Numbered from the stretch's first letter, positions 37,111 to 47,432 are shown. The stretch is DNA of 64,000 bases from Zooshikella ganghwensis DSM 15267 (GCF_000428585.1 NZ_AUAF01000012.1:1-64000), one strand, 5' to 3'. Numbers and translations are program-made. Notes: generated from the letters alone by a model not told the origin.

Positions 37111-37899
37111 ATGTTTGATTTGTATTATCGTCAGCAAGGGATACAAGGAAACCCTCCAGTAGTTTTACTGCATGGGTTATTTGGATCGCTAGAAAACTTA
37201 GGTGCTGTTGCTAAAGTGCTTGCTGAGGACTTTTCTGTTTATTCCATTGACTTGCGTAACCATGGACGCTCACCACATCATGAAATGATGAACTATGAGT
37301 TAATGGCAAATGATGTCATTCGTTTTATGGACTCACTTAACTTGACTGAAGCCGTGCTTTTGGGGCACTCAATGGGTGGAAAGGTTGCTATGGAAGTTGC
37401 TTTGCGGGCACCTGATCGTGTTTCAGGGTTAATCGTCGCAGATATTGCACCAATTCGTTACCCTCCTCATCATCATCAGGTTTTTGCTGGGCTTCAAGGG
37501 CTAGCATTGTCTGCTATTACCTCTCGAGTACAAGCGGATAAAGAATTAGCGGCCTATATAAATGAAGCTTCCGTGCGCAGTTTTTTGCTAAAAAACTTAG
37601 TGAAAACCTCGGCTTCTGGCTTTCAGTGGCGCATGAACCTTTCTGCCATTGCTAAGCACTATGAACATATCATGGCAGGGCAGAGTAGCGAGTCATCTTA
37701 TGATAAACCCGTGTTGTTTATTAAAGGTGGTTCCTCTGATTATATTTTGCCGCGTCATCAGGATGCTATTTTGTCTCTGTTCCCGGCAGCAGGTGTAAAA
37801 ATAATACAAAATGCAGGTCACTGGCTGCATGCTGAAAAACCCGCTCTCTTTAACAGGATTGTGAGTCAGTTTTTGAGATCAATTCTTATTGCGCAATGA
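37111..37899 (+). CDS. ybfF: Alpha/beta hydrolase, YbfF-type esterase
   Basis: 262 residues. The oxyanion region is PVVLLHGLFGSLENLG, then IDLRNHGRSPH, and the nucleophile elbow is GHSMGGKVAM (Ser near residue 90). The catalytic His is in NAGHWLHAEKP. These are the signatures of the YbfF esterase sub-family, with ester or acyl-CoA substrates. Cytosolic; no operon partner. Confidence 0.85.
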   Translation: MFDLYYRQQGIQGNPPVVLLHGLFGSLENLGAVAKVLAEDFSVYSIDLRNHGRSPHHEMMNYELMANDVIRFMDSLNLTEAVLLGHSMGGKVAMEVALRAPDRVSGLIVADIAPIRYPPHHHQVFAGLQGLALSAITSRVQADKELAAYINEASVRSFLLKNLVKTSASGFQWRMNLSAIAKHYEHIMAGQSSESSYDKPVLFIKGGSSDYILPRHQDAILSLFPAAGVKIIQNAGHWLHAEKPALFNRIVSQFLRSILIAQ

Positions 37900-38001
37900 G
37901 GTGCTAAGCATTTGTTCCTGCCCTCTGAAAAAAGCTTTCGTGAAGTATATTGCTCGTATTCTATGCTAAAGAGTGAAAATAGCATTAAGTGATGTTAGCG
38001 C

Positions 38002-38760
38002 ATGGTGGGTAAGTGGGTTTCGTTATTTGTCGTGTTATTTGTGGGCCCAGCATGGAGTGGGAGTGGACAGCTGGTGGTTGCGGCTACAGAGTGGGCTCCT
38101 TACTCAGGTACAGAGTTACTCAATAAAGGCTTTTCCCCCGAGCTGTTTTCTGTAGCTATGTCAAGAAAGAGCTATGAAGTAGATGTCGTTATACTCCCTT
38201 GGTCAAGAGCATTGAAAGGTACTTATGATGGTACATTTGATGCGTTACTTGATGTTTGGTATAGCGACGAGCGGGCAAGAAAGATGGTCTTTTCTAAGCC
38301 ATATATGACAAACCGTATTAAGTTTATCAAGCGTGTGGACAGCAATATTGTGAGTACGGACTTTGCGGACTTGAGGCATTATGAGATAGGTGTTGTTCGT
38401 GATTATGCTTATGAACCCCAATTTGATATGAGTCCAGTACTTAAGAAGTCTCCAGAAAGAACGTTCTTAGTGAATTTATACAAGCTGGTTAAACATCGAA
38501 TAGATTTAACCCTAGAAGATGAGTTTGTAGCTCGTTTTGAAATTGCACACAAAGCACCAGAACTTCAAAGCTTGGTGTCATTTTTACCTGATCCTTTATC
38601 AGAGAATAATCTCTATGTCGGATTCAGTAAAAATAATGAGCATGTGAAAACCGTGGTTACTGATTTTGATGATAGCCTAAGATCGCTTATTCTTGATGGA
38701 ACGTATGAACGCCTTAAAGCGAAGCATGGCATTTTATGGCGCTGGGATTATCAACCCTAG
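38002..38760 (+). CDS. Periplasmic solute-binding protein (family 3 type)
   Basis: 252 residues with a signal peptide (WVSLFVVLFVGPAWSGSG). VVAATEWAPYSG, GFSPELFSVAM, WSRALKGTYDGTFDALL and VFSKPYM follow the amino-acid-type (SBP_bac_3) fold of transport or sensing proteins. No permease gene is adjacent, so it may serve a distant system. The ATG at 38002 has only a weak ribosome-binding site. Confidence 0.75.
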   Translation: MVGKWVSLFVVLFVGPAWSGSGQLVVAATEWAPYSGTELLNKGFSPELFSVAMSRKSYEVDVVILPWSRALKGTYDGTFDALLDVWYSDERARKMVFSKPYMTNRIKFIKRVDSNIVSTDFADLRHYEIGVVRDYAYEPQFDMSPVLKKSPERTFLVNLYKLVKHRIDLTLEDEFVARFEIAHKAPELQSLVSFLPDPLSENNLYVGFSKNNEHVKTVVTDFDDSLRSLILDGTYERLKAKHGILWRWDYQP

Positions 38761-38764
38761 TAGT

Positions 38765-38779
38765 GTGTTAACAGGCCCT
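38765..38779 (+). repeat. 15-bp dispersed repeat GTGTTAACAGGCCCT, copy 3
   Basis: Exact third copy, 5 bp after the stop of the solute-binding protein gene, again in a convergent gap. Confidence 0.7.
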
Positions 38780-38804
38780 TAGTAAATTACTTTTCAATTA
38801 AGCT

Positions 38805-39119
38805 TCAGTGAAGGTTTTGACTGTTTATAGGGTAAAAGTCTTTTTGCCCCATACTCTCACTGTCATGGCTGCGTAGCCCTATCATTTCATCATAAGCTGA
38901 GTAGTGAGCGTGTTCTGTGTCACATACAGCTAGACCATCGAACGCATCTCTTACGCTGGCTAAGCTTGGGAAAACTCGTGGTTTATTATCTTTGTCATTT
39001 AAAACCAAGAATTTTCGATCATGAATTTGAACTTCAGCCATGTAGATATCACCTTCAAAAGACAAGATTAATAATCGGTGAATAGGCAGGTGATGATTGC
39101 GAATACGTTTCAGATTCAT
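38805..39119 (-). CDS. DUF6482-like small protein
   Basis: 104 residues. ILSFEGDIYMAEVQIHDRKFLVLNDKDNKPRVFPSLASVRDAF and AHYSAYDEMIGL follow the pattern of a small conserved Pseudomonas-type family (DUF6482) of unknown function. No signal peptide or membrane segment. The family call is from memory of the pattern; the gene itself looks sound. Confidence 0.6.
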   Translation of the reverse strand: MNLKRIRNHHLPIHRLLILSFEGDIYMAEVQIHDRKFLVLNDKDNKPRVFPSLASVRDAFDGLAVCDTEHAHYSAYDEMIGLRSHDSESMGQKDFYPINSQNLH

Positions 39120-39301
39120 GGCGTGCCCCCATAGGGTGCCTGCTAAGGGAATACATGTTAACTGTAGTCAAGAAACCTGCGCTCAACCAACTATAAAGTA
39201 CTAGTTGAGTATGAATAGTTTTAGGTTGAGTTGTCGCAGTGAATGAAGATAGCTTAAGGGCTATACGGCACCAGTATTAAAGCTGTTAAAGGTTGCAGCT
39301 G

Positions 39302-40021
39302 TCAGATAGGAAGAAAAGTTGTTGTTGCCACTCCCCTAACCAGAAAGTTGATTGTGCGATCATTTTTACTGGAAACAATCTGAGCCATCATATCTTGCAG
39401 CATGATCATTTTGCCAAAAAGTCGCTCAAAACTTAGGTTGACCGCATCCTGTTGTAATGAGTTAGTAATCAAGTAAGGTTTTCCTGAGGGGGTTTTACGA
39501 GACTGTAAACGCCAAGCCAGAATTTCCAGGTTACGTGCACTGTTATAAAGTTTTTGTTGGTTTAGTTCATCAAGAATGAAAAACTCATCATGATAGTCAT
39601 AGCTTTGTCGAATCATGTCAGTTAAACCTGCCATCACCGCCATGACACGATCACCATTAAAAGAGTCATCAAACGCGAGAAGGATCGCATCAGTACTGGC
39701 TTTTCGTTTTAGCTCAGGTAAACGTATAGGTCCATAATGATCAAATAGAAGGGTTTGACGTTGTTTAATCGTTGCTCCAGACTTATACAACTCACGTGGA
39801 TTGCGCTTATAAAGCTTTTCCATCAATGTTGCTAGGTGTTTTCGCATTTCAGCGCGTACTGTGTCTGCAACAAAGTCAGTATCCGATTTAGCGAGGTTTT
39901 CGACGCGAAAAGGTTGGCTTCCACAACCAGCAATTAGTGTCATACAACAGAAAATGTATAAGCATTTTTTACAACGCTGAAACACAGTGTTCACCCATTT
40001 AAAAAAACAGATTGCAAACAA
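39302..40021 (-). CDS. Lipoprotein of unknown function
   Basis: Up to 239 residues. The segment CLYIFCCMTLIAGC is a lipoprotein signal with lipobox LIAGC. The mature part is helical and charged. In-frame GTG codons at 39994 and 39985 would give a more normal signal peptide than the ATG at 40021. The C-terminus (RGVATTTFLPI) is hydrophobic. I do not recognise a named family. Confidence 0.65.
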   Translation of the reverse strand: MFAICFFKWVNTVFQRCKKCLYIFCCMTLIAGCGSQPFRVENLAKSDTDFVADTVRAEMRKHLATLMEKLYKRNPRELYKSGATIKQRQTLLFDHYGPIRLPELKRKASTDAILLAFDDSFNGDRVMAVMAGLTDMIRQSYDYHDEFFILDELNQQKLYNSARNLEILAWRLQSRKTPSGKPYLITNSLQQDAVNLSFERLFGKMIMLQDMMAQIVSSKNDRTINFLVRGVATTTFLPI

Positions 40022-40297
40022 TTATAGTTAAAGAAGAAATACTTGCTGTAGATATAAGTAGACACCACTTGTGCTCAGAAGTGCCTGGAAGCAGTTTTGT
40101 AGCCTACATTTTGGGTATTTATATACATTGTAAGTATCAATTCTCCATATTTTAATTTTGTTTCAACGGCATTCGTATATTATGAAACTATGTTTTACAG
40201 GCTTATGGCTCTCGGTTTTTAGATAATATAAAAAGAAAGTTATTTTTCTTTTGTGTATGGTATTAATTTTATAAACAAGACCTGAGTAAATGTTTTT

Positions 40298-40921
40298 ATG
40301 CGAAGCGCTTTAGATTCTTTTGTGTTTGTCCTGCTGTTACTCCTCGTCAATGGCTGTAGTGTCATGACAGAAAGCGAGTGTCGACTAGCTAACTGGCATA
40401 CTGTAGGTTTTGAAGATGGCTCTCAAGGTCATTTAAGTTCAAGAGTGGGTATATATCGTAAAGATTGTTCTGACTACTCAGTTGTTCCTGATTTCAAAGC
40501 ATATCAAGCAGGTTATCAACGAGGTCTTCAGCGTTACTGTACTGCATCCCGAGGTTATGCGGAAGGTGAACAAGGAAAACATTATCAAGGCGTTTGCCCC
40601 AGTGCATTAGAAGCGCGGTTTTTATCAGGCTATCAACGGGGGCATGAAGTATATCAAGCCAGGCAGCACTGGCAGTCAATAACGCAAAAAATTTCAACCT
40701 TAGAGCAGGACTTACGCTCTTTAAGAACTGAGCTTTCTACTAAAGAACGAGAACTTATTGAGCAGGGTGATCATATCGACAAGCGGTCAGCGCTTATGAA
40801 TTCGATTAACCACATACGAGCCAAAGAGTTTCAGCTGCAAAATGAGCTGTATCAATTGCAGAGTGATGAACGTTGGGCGAGGGAGGAATATGACGTTATT
40901 CGCCTTCGAAACACGAGATAA
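40298..40921 (+). CDS. DUF2799 family lipoprotein
   Basis: 207 residues. A signal peptide ends LLLVNGC (lipobox). The mature region holds CRLANWHTVGFEDGSQG, Y.AGYQRGL.RYC and GYAEGEQGKHYQGVCP, the DUF2799 pattern with regularly spaced Cys and Gly. A ~70-residue coiled coil follows (residues ~130-200, ISTLEQDLRSLRTELSTKERELIEQ). Probably an envelope protein; function unknown. Confidence 0.8.
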   Translation: MRSALDSFVFVLLLLLVNGCSVMTESECRLANWHTVGFEDGSQGHLSSRVGIYRKDCSDYSVVPDFKAYQAGYQRGLQRYCTASRGYAEGEQGKHYQGVCPSALEARFLSGYQRGHEVYQARQHWQSITQKISTLEQDLRSLRTELSTKERELIEQGDHIDKRSALMNSINHIRAKEFQLQNELYQLQSDERWAREEYDVIRLRNTR

Positions 40922-41118
40922 GTGTTCCTGTGGTTATTTTGTTATAGTATTTAAAACATCTGTCTGGATTGTTTCATACCTTTACTGGGGTATCATAGTT
41001 AATTGCAGAGAGTAACAAATTAAGTTTACCTAAACGCGGTTTGTCATTGACTTATCCCATAGATATAGCCTGAGTGGGTGAACTTTTGTAACGTTTGTAA
41101 TGTTTTATTTGGCTAAAT

Positions 41119-41859
41119 ATGCATAAAAACAAAAAAATACTCGTTGTTGATGACGATACCGAAATTAGAACGTTATTACGAGAATACCTTGAGCGTTCAG
41201 GGTTTTCTGTGTTGGAAGCAGCTGATGGCGTATCACTGTTCGAGCAGTTTCCCGCTGAAGATATCGATATTGTTCTGTTAGATGTTATGTTACCTGGTGA
41301 TGATGGTTTTACGCTGTGTCAGAAGATTCGCAAGGAGTCACTGGTGCCGATAATTATGTTAACGGCAAGTTCTGATGATGCGGATCGGATTGTTGGCTTG
41401 GAAATGGGGGCTGATGATTACATGGCCAAGCCATTTAACCCAAGAGAACTCTTAGCGCGAATCAAGGCTATCTTACGCAGGGTTGAGACCCATCAACAGC
41501 CCGTTGAGGTAAGGCCTGCTGCTAACCCTCGTTATTACAAGTTTGCAGGGTGGACTTTGGATACTACCAGCAGACAGTTAGTGCGAGAAGGTGAACAGCA
41601 GTACCCTTTGACAGGGGCAGACTTTGCTTTGCTGATGCTGTTTCTAGAGCACCCTCAACGTATTCTTAAGCGTGATGAAATCTCTGACCTGACCCGAGGT
41701 AGAGAGTCTAGTCCTTTTGATCGATCAATCGATGTTCATGTCAGTCGGCTTAGACATCGGCTTGGTGACGATGGTAAAAATCCTCAAATAATCAAAACCG
41801 TTCGTGGGGCAGGTTATGTACTTGCAGTAGAAGTCAGTGTTGCGGATGAGTTGGATTAG
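41119..41859 (+). CDS. OmpR-family response regulator, GltR-like
   Basis: 246 residues. The receiver domain has VVDDDTE, phospho-acceptor Asp in VLLDVMLPGDDG (residue ~55) and Lys in MAKPFNPREL. The C-terminal winged helix (LTGADFALLMLF, DVHVSRLRHRLGDDG, IIKTVRGAGYVLAV) binds DNA. It overlaps the kinase gene. Context (sugar-binding protein, edd, glk, gap nearby) matches the Pseudomonas gltR/gtrS glucose-response pair. The family is certain; the orthology is inferred. Confidence 0.85.
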   Translation: MHKNKKILVVDDDTEIRTLLREYLERSGFSVLEAADGVSLFEQFPAEDIDIVLLDVMLPGDDGFTLCQKIRKESLVPIIMLTASSDDADRIVGLEMGADDYMAKPFNPRELLARIKAILRRVETHQQPVEVRPAANPRYYKFAGWTLDTTSRQLVREGEQQYPLTGADFALLMLFLEHPQRILKRDEISDLTRGRESSPFDRSIDVHVSRLRHRLGDDGKNPQIIKTVRGAGYVLAVEVSVADELD

Positions 41860-43291
41860 ACGTTTTTGGCCAAAATCGTTAGTTGGGCGTTTAGCCAGTG
41901 TGCTTGTGCTGGCCATTGCGGCAGTGCAACTTATTAGTAGCGTCATTTGGATGACTCAGGCTCGCTTTGCTGAAGAGCAGGAGGTCAGCCGAATGGCTGA
42001 GCATATGGCATTGAGCATGGCGTCGACAGTAAAGTTTTTTAATTCTCTTCCAGTCAAATACCGGCATATCGTTCTTGATCAGTTGCGTAATATGGGAGGA
42101 AGCCGTTTTTTTGTAAGTATTAATAAAGAACTCATTTTAATTAATGATTATCCAGAAAAACGGATACACCATATTGTGATTAGTGAGTTCAATAAAGTGC
42201 TCAGAAAAGAGCTAGGTAAAAATCAGCGCATAATCGTTAAATTTTCTGATCCAGATACCCTTCACGTGTTTAATAATGATGTTTTACTGACAGATTTACC
42301 ACCCCGCTGGACACACCATAGCTTGCTTATGAAACCTTTATCGCCGCCTATTCTGGTGACGCAAATTCAGGTCGCAGAAAATGAATGGCTATATGTGGCT
42401 GCTTTAATACCTCATCCTTCATTTATCTCTGAGCGAGAATTTTTGTCCACTGAGCGTTTGATTTTTTTAGGCTTGATGCTTGTTGTTTTGCTTCTGGTGT
42501 CGTTTTGGGTCGTGACTTGGCTGGCTAAACCTTTAGAGAGACTGTCGAAAGCTGCAGAAGAGCTTGGTCGAGATCTTGAACAGCCACCTTTACCTGAAGA
42601 GGGTAGTCAGGAAATGGTGAAGGCGGCAAAAGCTTTTAATGCAATGCAGTATCGTTTACAGCGATATATTGATGATCGAGCTAGATTATTTGCAACTATT
42701 TCTCATGATTTAAAAACACCTATAACGCGAATGCGCTTGCGAGCAGAAATGTTAGCGGATGATATGCAGCGCGAACGATTTTGTCAGGATTTAGCTGATT
42801 TAGACCTGATGGTAAAGGGCGCTTTACAGTGTGTGAAAGACACTGATATCCATGAAAACCAGGTACCTATTGACATTATGGCGATGTTAAGGCGCTTAAA
42901 AGATGATGCCTCGATGGCAGGCCATGAGGTTAGTTTGATCGGTAATAACTGTAAGATGTTTATCGGTAAACCTTTAGCGATTAAACGAGCGCTGACCAAT
43001 TTATTGGATAATGCTATCGCCTATGGGAAACGAGCCGAAGTGTCAATTATTGATTCTCCACAAAAATTAGTCATCACTATCCGTGACTTCGGGCCAGGAT
43101 TACAACTAGGCGATTTAGAAAAGGTGTTTGAGCCTTATTATCGTAGTCAGGGAAATGTCTCTAAGTCTGGCATTAGAGGGTTGGGCCTAGGCATTGTTCG
43201 CAGTATTGCACGTGCGCATGGTGGGGAAATTATTTTAAAAAATCACCCTGAAGGTGGGTTAATTGCTGAACTAACGCTACCTCGACAATAA
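41846..43291 (+). CDS. Sensor histidine kinase, GtrS-like
   Basis: About 481 residues from the ATG at 41846 (a TTG at 41837 is also possible); it overlaps the regulator by 14 bp. Membrane spans flank a periplasmic sensor domain (residues ~10-30 and ~205-225), then HAMP and HisKA with the phosphorylated His in ATISHDLKTPITRM. The ATPase has LTNLLDNAIAYG, IRDFGPGL and GLGLGIVRSIARAHGGEI, so all catalytic boxes are intact. In Pseudomonas the GtrS sensor responds to sugar acids; the ligand here is inferred. Confidence 0.87.
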   Translation: MSWIRRFWPKSLVGRLASVLVLAIAAVQLISSVIWMTQARFAEEQEVSRMAEHMALSMASTVKFFNSLPVKYRHIVLDQLRNMGGSRFFVSINKELILINDYPEKRIHHIVISEFNKVLRKELGKNQRIIVKFSDPDTLHVFNNDVLLTDLPPRWTHHSLLMKPLSPPILVTQIQVAENEWLYVAALIPHPSFISEREFLSTERLIFLGLMLVVLLLVSFWVVTWLAKPLERLSKAAEELGRDLEQPPLPEEGSQEMVKAAKAFNAMQYRLQRYIDDRARLFATISHDLKTPITRMRLRAEMLADDMQRERFCQDLADLDLMVKGALQCVKDTDIHENQVPIDIMAMLRRLKDDASMAGHEVSLIGNNCKMFIGKPLAIKRALTNLLDNAIAYGKRAEVSIIDSPQKLVITIRDFGPGLQLGDLEKVFEPYYRSQGNVSKSGIRGLGLGIVRSIARAHGGEIILKNHPEGGLIAELTLPRQ

Positions 43292-43386
43292 AAGTCCATA
43301 TTTTTTTAGGTTATGCTCACTTCCCCTCTTAATTAACGTTTTATAGCCTAGAAATATATAAAAGAAAATTAACTGAGATGTAAGCT

Positions 43387-44646
43387 ATGACTTATTGGCT
43401 AAAGTCCACCACAGTTTCATTATTAATGTTATTTGCTCAAAAGATTTGGGCAACAACAGAAGTTGAAATTTTGCACTGGTGGACTTCAGCAGGAGAGGTA
43501 CGTGCTGTCAACGAACTTAAGGCTGCTATGGCTAGTGTTGGCTATCAGTGGATAGATTCAAGCGTGAGAGGAGGTGGTGGGGAGACAGCAATGACCGTTT
43601 TAAAGTCTCGGGTGTTAGCGGCTAACCCACCACTTGCAGCACAAATAAAAGGGAAAGAAATTCAAGAATGGGCCAGACTAGGTTTTTTATCTAATTTATC
43701 CTCTGTAAGCCAGGAACAAAATTGGTCATCGCGTCTGCCTGCGTTTGTCACTGAAATAATGCAGCATAATGGCAAGTTTGTAGCAGTCCCTTTTAATATT
43801 CACAAAGTCAATTGGATTTGGCTAAATAAGGATGTGTTCCGAAAATATAATCTTCCTGTGCCTACCTCTTGGACCATGCTGAATGAGGTTGCTACCAAGC
43901 TGCAGGCTAAAGGCATTACACCCATTGCGTTGAGTAATCAGGCGTGGCAGCAGGCTATTATTTTTGAAATAGTTGCGCTGGGTATTGGGGGTAATGAGTT
44001 TTACCGTAAAGCATTTGTAGAAAATGATATTGATACACTTGAAAGCCAGAAAATGATTCAAGTTTTAAAACAGTTCAAGCGCTTGAGTGTTTATTATGAT
44101 GATGAGGCGCAAGGCAGGGATTGGGATGCTGCCACTGAGATGGTGATTGAAGGCCGTGCAGCAATGCAAATAATGGGGGATTGGACAAAAGGTGAATTTT
44201 TGGCTGCAGGAAAAGTAGCAGGGGTGGATTTTGCGTGTATTCCAGCACCAGGTACACAAGATAGCTTTATCTATAATATCGATAGCTTTGTGATGTTTGA
44301 TGTTCAAAATGCAGAAAAGCAAAAGGCGCAAATAGAGTTAGCAAAAATCATTATGACGCCTGACTTTCAGAAAGCGTTTAATTTGCGTAAAGGCTCTATT
44401 CCTGTTCGTAATGATGTTCCACTCGATCAGTTTGATGAGTGTGCGCAACTTTCACATCAGTCACTGACTGTTGCGGCTAAAAATGGAAATTTACTACCAA
44501 GTTATACCCAGTATATGGCAACAACATCAGACACAGGGGGAGCTATATACGAAGTGATAACAGCTTTTTTCAAAGACCCCAGTATGACACCAGAAACAGC
44601 GGCACATCGGTTGGTAGCGGTAGTAAAAGCCGCTATGGTGAATTAA
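43387..44646 (+). CDS. Sugar ABC-type binding protein, GtsA-like, without permeases
   Basis: 419 residues with a signal peptide (VSLLMLFAQKIWA). VEILHWWTSAGEVRAVNELK, GGGGETAMTVLKSRVLAANPP and QIKGKEIQEWA match the glucose/mannose-binding protein of Pseudomonas gts/glt transporters as I remember it. It follows the two-component pair after 95 bp in the same direction. The next gene is pyk on the opposite strand, so the expected permease and ATPase genes are absent here. It may serve a distant transporter or act as a co-sensor. Confidence 0.8.
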   Translation: MTYWLKSTTVSLLMLFAQKIWATTEVEILHWWTSAGEVRAVNELKAAMASVGYQWIDSSVRGGGGETAMTVLKSRVLAANPPLAAQIKGKEIQEWARLGFLSNLSSVSQEQNWSSRLPAFVTEIMQHNGKFVAVPFNIHKVNWIWLNKDVFRKYNLPVPTSWTMLNEVATKLQAKGITPIALSNQAWQQAIIFEIVALGIGGNEFYRKAFVENDIDTLESQKMIQVLKQFKRLSVYYDDEAQGRDWDAATEMVIEGRAAMQIMGDWTKGEFLAAGKVAGVDFACIPAPGTQDSFIYNIDSFVMFDVQNAEKQKAQIELAKIIMTPDFQKAFNLRKGSIPVRNDVPLDQFDECAQLSHQSLTVAAKNGNLLPSYTQYMATTSDTGGAIYEVITAFFKDPSMTPETAAHRLVAVVKAAMVN

Positions 44647-44751
44647 AAGTGTCCAGGCTTTTTCGAGTCTGAAGCTTTTTAAAAAGGACAGGGACTCAAT
44701 GGTCCCTGTAAAGTCCACAGGACTGAATAACAGCCTTGCACTTGGGAGAAA

Positions 44752-44770
44752 TGGGATGCTCAGCATCCCA
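44752..44770. repeat. Hairpins between the binding protein and pyk
   Basis: A perfect inverted repeat TGGGATGCT/AGCATCCCA with one-base loop. A second hairpin (ACAGGGAC/GTCCCTGT, 44688-44709) and a third (ATTCACAA/TTGTGAAT, 44846-44863) lie nearby. None has a T tract, so whether they terminate transcription is unclear. Confidence 0.45.
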
Positions 44771-44867
44771 GAAGTAATATGGCAAGCATATACTTCAAAA
44801 AACAATTACGTTTTATATCCTCACGGATATAAGTGTCATGCCGTCATTCACAAGGTTGTGAATAACA

Positions 44868-46310
44868 TTAGTCAACACACAATACTTTAAGTGTATTGGT
44901 TCCACCTTGAGAGTGGGCGCGGTCACCTTTAGTGATGATAATTAAATCACCAGTGCTTACATGACCTGCATTTTTGAGTGCCTGAATGGCATGACGGTTA
45001 ACTTCTTTACCTGGGATAGTGTCAGTTTCAAATGGAATTGGCATTACGCCACGGTAAAGGGCAACACGGTTTTGCGTATCTTTATGCCGAGAAAAGGCAA
45101 ACACTGGAATAGATGAGCGAATTCGAGACATCAACAGTGGCGTTGCCCCTGACTCAGTCATACAAATAATCGCTTTTACACCTTGCAGATGGTTAGCTGT
45201 GTACATTGCTGCGAGTGCAATGGACTCATCAATATTCTGGAAGGGTTCATCCAGGCGGTGTTTTGAACGGTGTGCTGCAGGGTGTAACTCAGCACCTACA
45301 CAAACACTAGCCATTGCTTCAACAGTTTGCACTGGGTATTTACCAGCAGCTGTTTCAGCAGACAGCATAACTGCATCTGTTCCATCCAAAACGGCATTAG
45401 CGACGTCAGAAACTTCAGCACGGGTTGGCATTGGGCTAGTGATCATTGACTCCATCATTTGAGTCGCAGTGATAACCACGCGATCCAAACTTCTGGCACG
45501 ATCAATAATGTGCTTTTGCACAGCAACTAGTGTTGCATTGCCAATTTCAACACCTAAGTCACCACGAGCGACCATTACCCCTTCAGAAGCACGAATAATA
45601 GAGTCGAGTACTTCATCATCAGCAACAGCTTCAGCGCGTTCAATTTTTGCAATCAAACCAGCTTTAGAGCCAGCCTCATGCAACAGTTGACGGGCTTCAT
45701 CCATATCTTCAGCTGAACGAGGGAAAGATACGGCTACATAGTCCACGCCAATTTGAGCAGCGACTTTGATATCGACTTTATCTTTCTCTGTAAGGGCTTT
45801 GGCAGACAAGCCACCACCTTGACGGTTGATACCTTTGTTGTTGGAGAGAGGACCACCAATCAGTACTTCTGTAATAACTTCGTGCTCAGTAACACCCGTA
45901 ACACGAAGCTCAACGCGGCCATCATCAAGTAATAAGATATCACCTGGACGTGAGTCAGCAATAAGTGCTTCATAGTCAATACCAACACGCTCATTATCTC
46001 CAGCATTTTTATCTAGAGACTTATCAAGAATGAACGTCTGGCCAACTTCCAGTTCAACTTTGCTTTCTTTGAATCGTGCAATACGAATCTTGGGACCTTG
46101 AAGGTCCCCAAGAATCGCCACGAAAGCATTTTGACGCTTAGCGGCTTCGCGGACTAGCTCAGCTCGCTTTTGATGGTCTTCTGGCTCGCCATGTGAGAAA
46201 TTCAGGCGAACCACATTAACGCCCGCTTTGATCATTTTCTCTAATGTTGCTAAGTCATTAGAGGCAGGACCTAAGGTGGCTACGATTTTAGTTCTACGAA
46301 TGCTTCCCAT
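44868..46310 (-). CDS. pyk: Pyruvate kinase
   Basis: 480 residues. [21 protein letters not shown], the divalent-metal region GDLGVEIG and the active-site signature around [26 protein letters not shown] are present. It makes pyruvate and ATP from PEP, the last step of the lower pathway. 17 bp downstream of gap, so probably co-transcribed with it. Confidence 0.97.
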   Translation of the reverse strand: MGSIRRTKIVATLGPASNDLATLEKMIKAGVNVVRLNFSHGEPEDHQKRAELVREAAKRQNAFVAILGDLQGPKIRIARFKESKVELEVGQTFILDKSLDKNAGDNERVGIDYEALIADSRPGDILLLDDGRVELRVTGVTEHEVITEVLIGGPLSNNKGINRQGGGLSAKALTEKDKVDIKVAAQIGVDYVAVSFPRSAEDMDEARQLLHEAGSKAGLIAKIERAEAVADDEVLDSIIRASEGVMVARGDLGVEIGNATLVAVQKHIIDRARSLDRVVITATQMMESMITSPMPTRAEVSDVANAVLDGTDAVMLSAETAAGKYPVQTVEAMASVCVGAELHPAAHRSKHRLDEPFQNIDESIALAAMYTANHLQGVKAIICMTESGATPLLMSRIRSSIPVFAFSRHKDTQNRVALYRGVMPIPFETDTIPGKEVNRHAIQALKNAGHVSTGDLIIITKGDRAHSQGGTNTLKVLCVD

Positions 46311-46327
46311 GGCTTATGCTCCTACGC

Positions 46328-47332
46328 TTATGCAGGTGCATTAATTAAAGCAATGGTGTTGTCTAGCATACGATTTGAGAAGCCCCACTCGTTATCGTAC
46401 CAGGCCATAACTTTAACCAGGTTACCGTTAACGCGTGTTTGAGTCGCATCGAATGTAGAAGAAACAATGCTGTGGTTGAAGTCAATAGAAACCAGTTTTT
46501 CAACGTTGTAGGCTAAAACTGGAGAAGCATCAGATGCTTTCTTCATAATTTCGTTGATTTCTGCAACGCTAGTTTCACGCTTAGCAACAAAGTTAAGGTC
46601 TACAACAGATACGTTGATAGTGGGGACACGAACAGCCATACCGTCCAGCTTGCCATTAAGTTCTGGCAGTACTAAGCCTACTGCAGCAGCTGCACCAGTC
46701 TTAGTAGGGATCATAGACATGGTTGCTGCACGAGCACGATACATATCGCTGTGGTATACGTCAGATAGGTTCTGATCGTTAGTGTAAGCGTGGATCGTTG
46801 TCATCAAGCCGCTGTCAATACCAACAGTATCGTTCAGAGCTTTAGCGACTGGTGCTAAACAGTTAGTGGTACATGAAGCGTTAGAAATGATTTCATGCGA
46901 CTGGCGTAGTACGTCATCGTTAACACCATATACAACAGTAGCGTCAACGTTAGTGCCTGGTGCAGAGATGATGACTTTTTTAGCGCCTGCTGCAAGGTGA
47001 GCACTGGCTTTTTCACGGCTAGTGAAGATGCCTGTACATTCGTAAACAACGTCTACATTTAGAGAACCCCAGTCAAGCTTAGATGGGTCACGCTCTGAAG
47101 TAATACGGATTTCGTCACCATTGACAACCATTGTGCTGCCTTCAGTGCGAACTTCGCCTTGGAAGCGGCCATGTACGGTGTCATAACGAGTTAAGTGAGC
47201 GTTGATTTCAGCATCACCCAAATCGTTGATAGCAACAACCTGAATACGATCGCGGTAGCCGTTCTCATAAAGAGCACGAAGTACGTTGCGACCAATACGA
47301 CCGTAACCGTTAATAGCAACACGAATGGTCAT
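46328..47332 (-). CDS. gap: Glyceraldehyde-3-phosphate dehydrogenase
   Basis: 334 residues. An N-terminal [20 protein letters not shown] fold and the catalytic Cys in [12 protein letters not shown] (residue ~155) are clear. INDLGDAE after strand 2 is typical of the NAD-linked form. It feeds the glyceraldehyde 3-phosphate made by Eda into the lower pathway. Divergent from edd; the shared 154-bp region carries two HexR-like half-palindromes, as in Pseudomonas gap/edd. Confidence 0.96.
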   Translation of the reverse strand: MTIRVAINGYGRIGRNVLRALYENGYRDRIQVVAINDLGDAEINAHLTRYDTVHGRFQGEVRTEGSTMVVNGDEIRITSERDPSKLDWGSLNVDVVYECTGIFTSREKASAHLAAGAKKVIISAPGTNVDATVVYGVNDDVLRQSHEIISNASCTTNCLAPVAKALNDTVGIDSGLMTTIHAYTNDQNLSDVYHSDMYRARAATMSMIPTKTGAAAAVGLVLPELNGKLDGMAVRVPTINVSVVDLNFVAKRETSVAEINEIMKKASDASPVLAYNVEKLVSIDFNHSIVSSTFDATQTRVNGNLVKVMAWYDNEWGFSNRMLDNTIALINAPA

Positions 47333-47367
47333 GGAAGAATCCTCCTACAAAGACTGCTATATTTTAT

Positions 47368-47380
47368 TGGTAATATTACA
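47368..47380. promoter_or_regulatory. Candidate HexR operator, gap side
   Basis: TGGTAATATTACA, close to the gammaproteobacterial HexR pattern TGTAATNNNATTACA and, as TTGG-N7-ACAA, one base from the Pseudomonas TTGT-N7-ACAA form. The same 13-mer recurs in inverted orientation at 47433-47445. Confidence 0.5.
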
Positions 47381-47432
47381 AATAAAATGGACTTTCGACA
47401 ATAAAAACTACTGAGAAGTCCGTGTTAAATTA

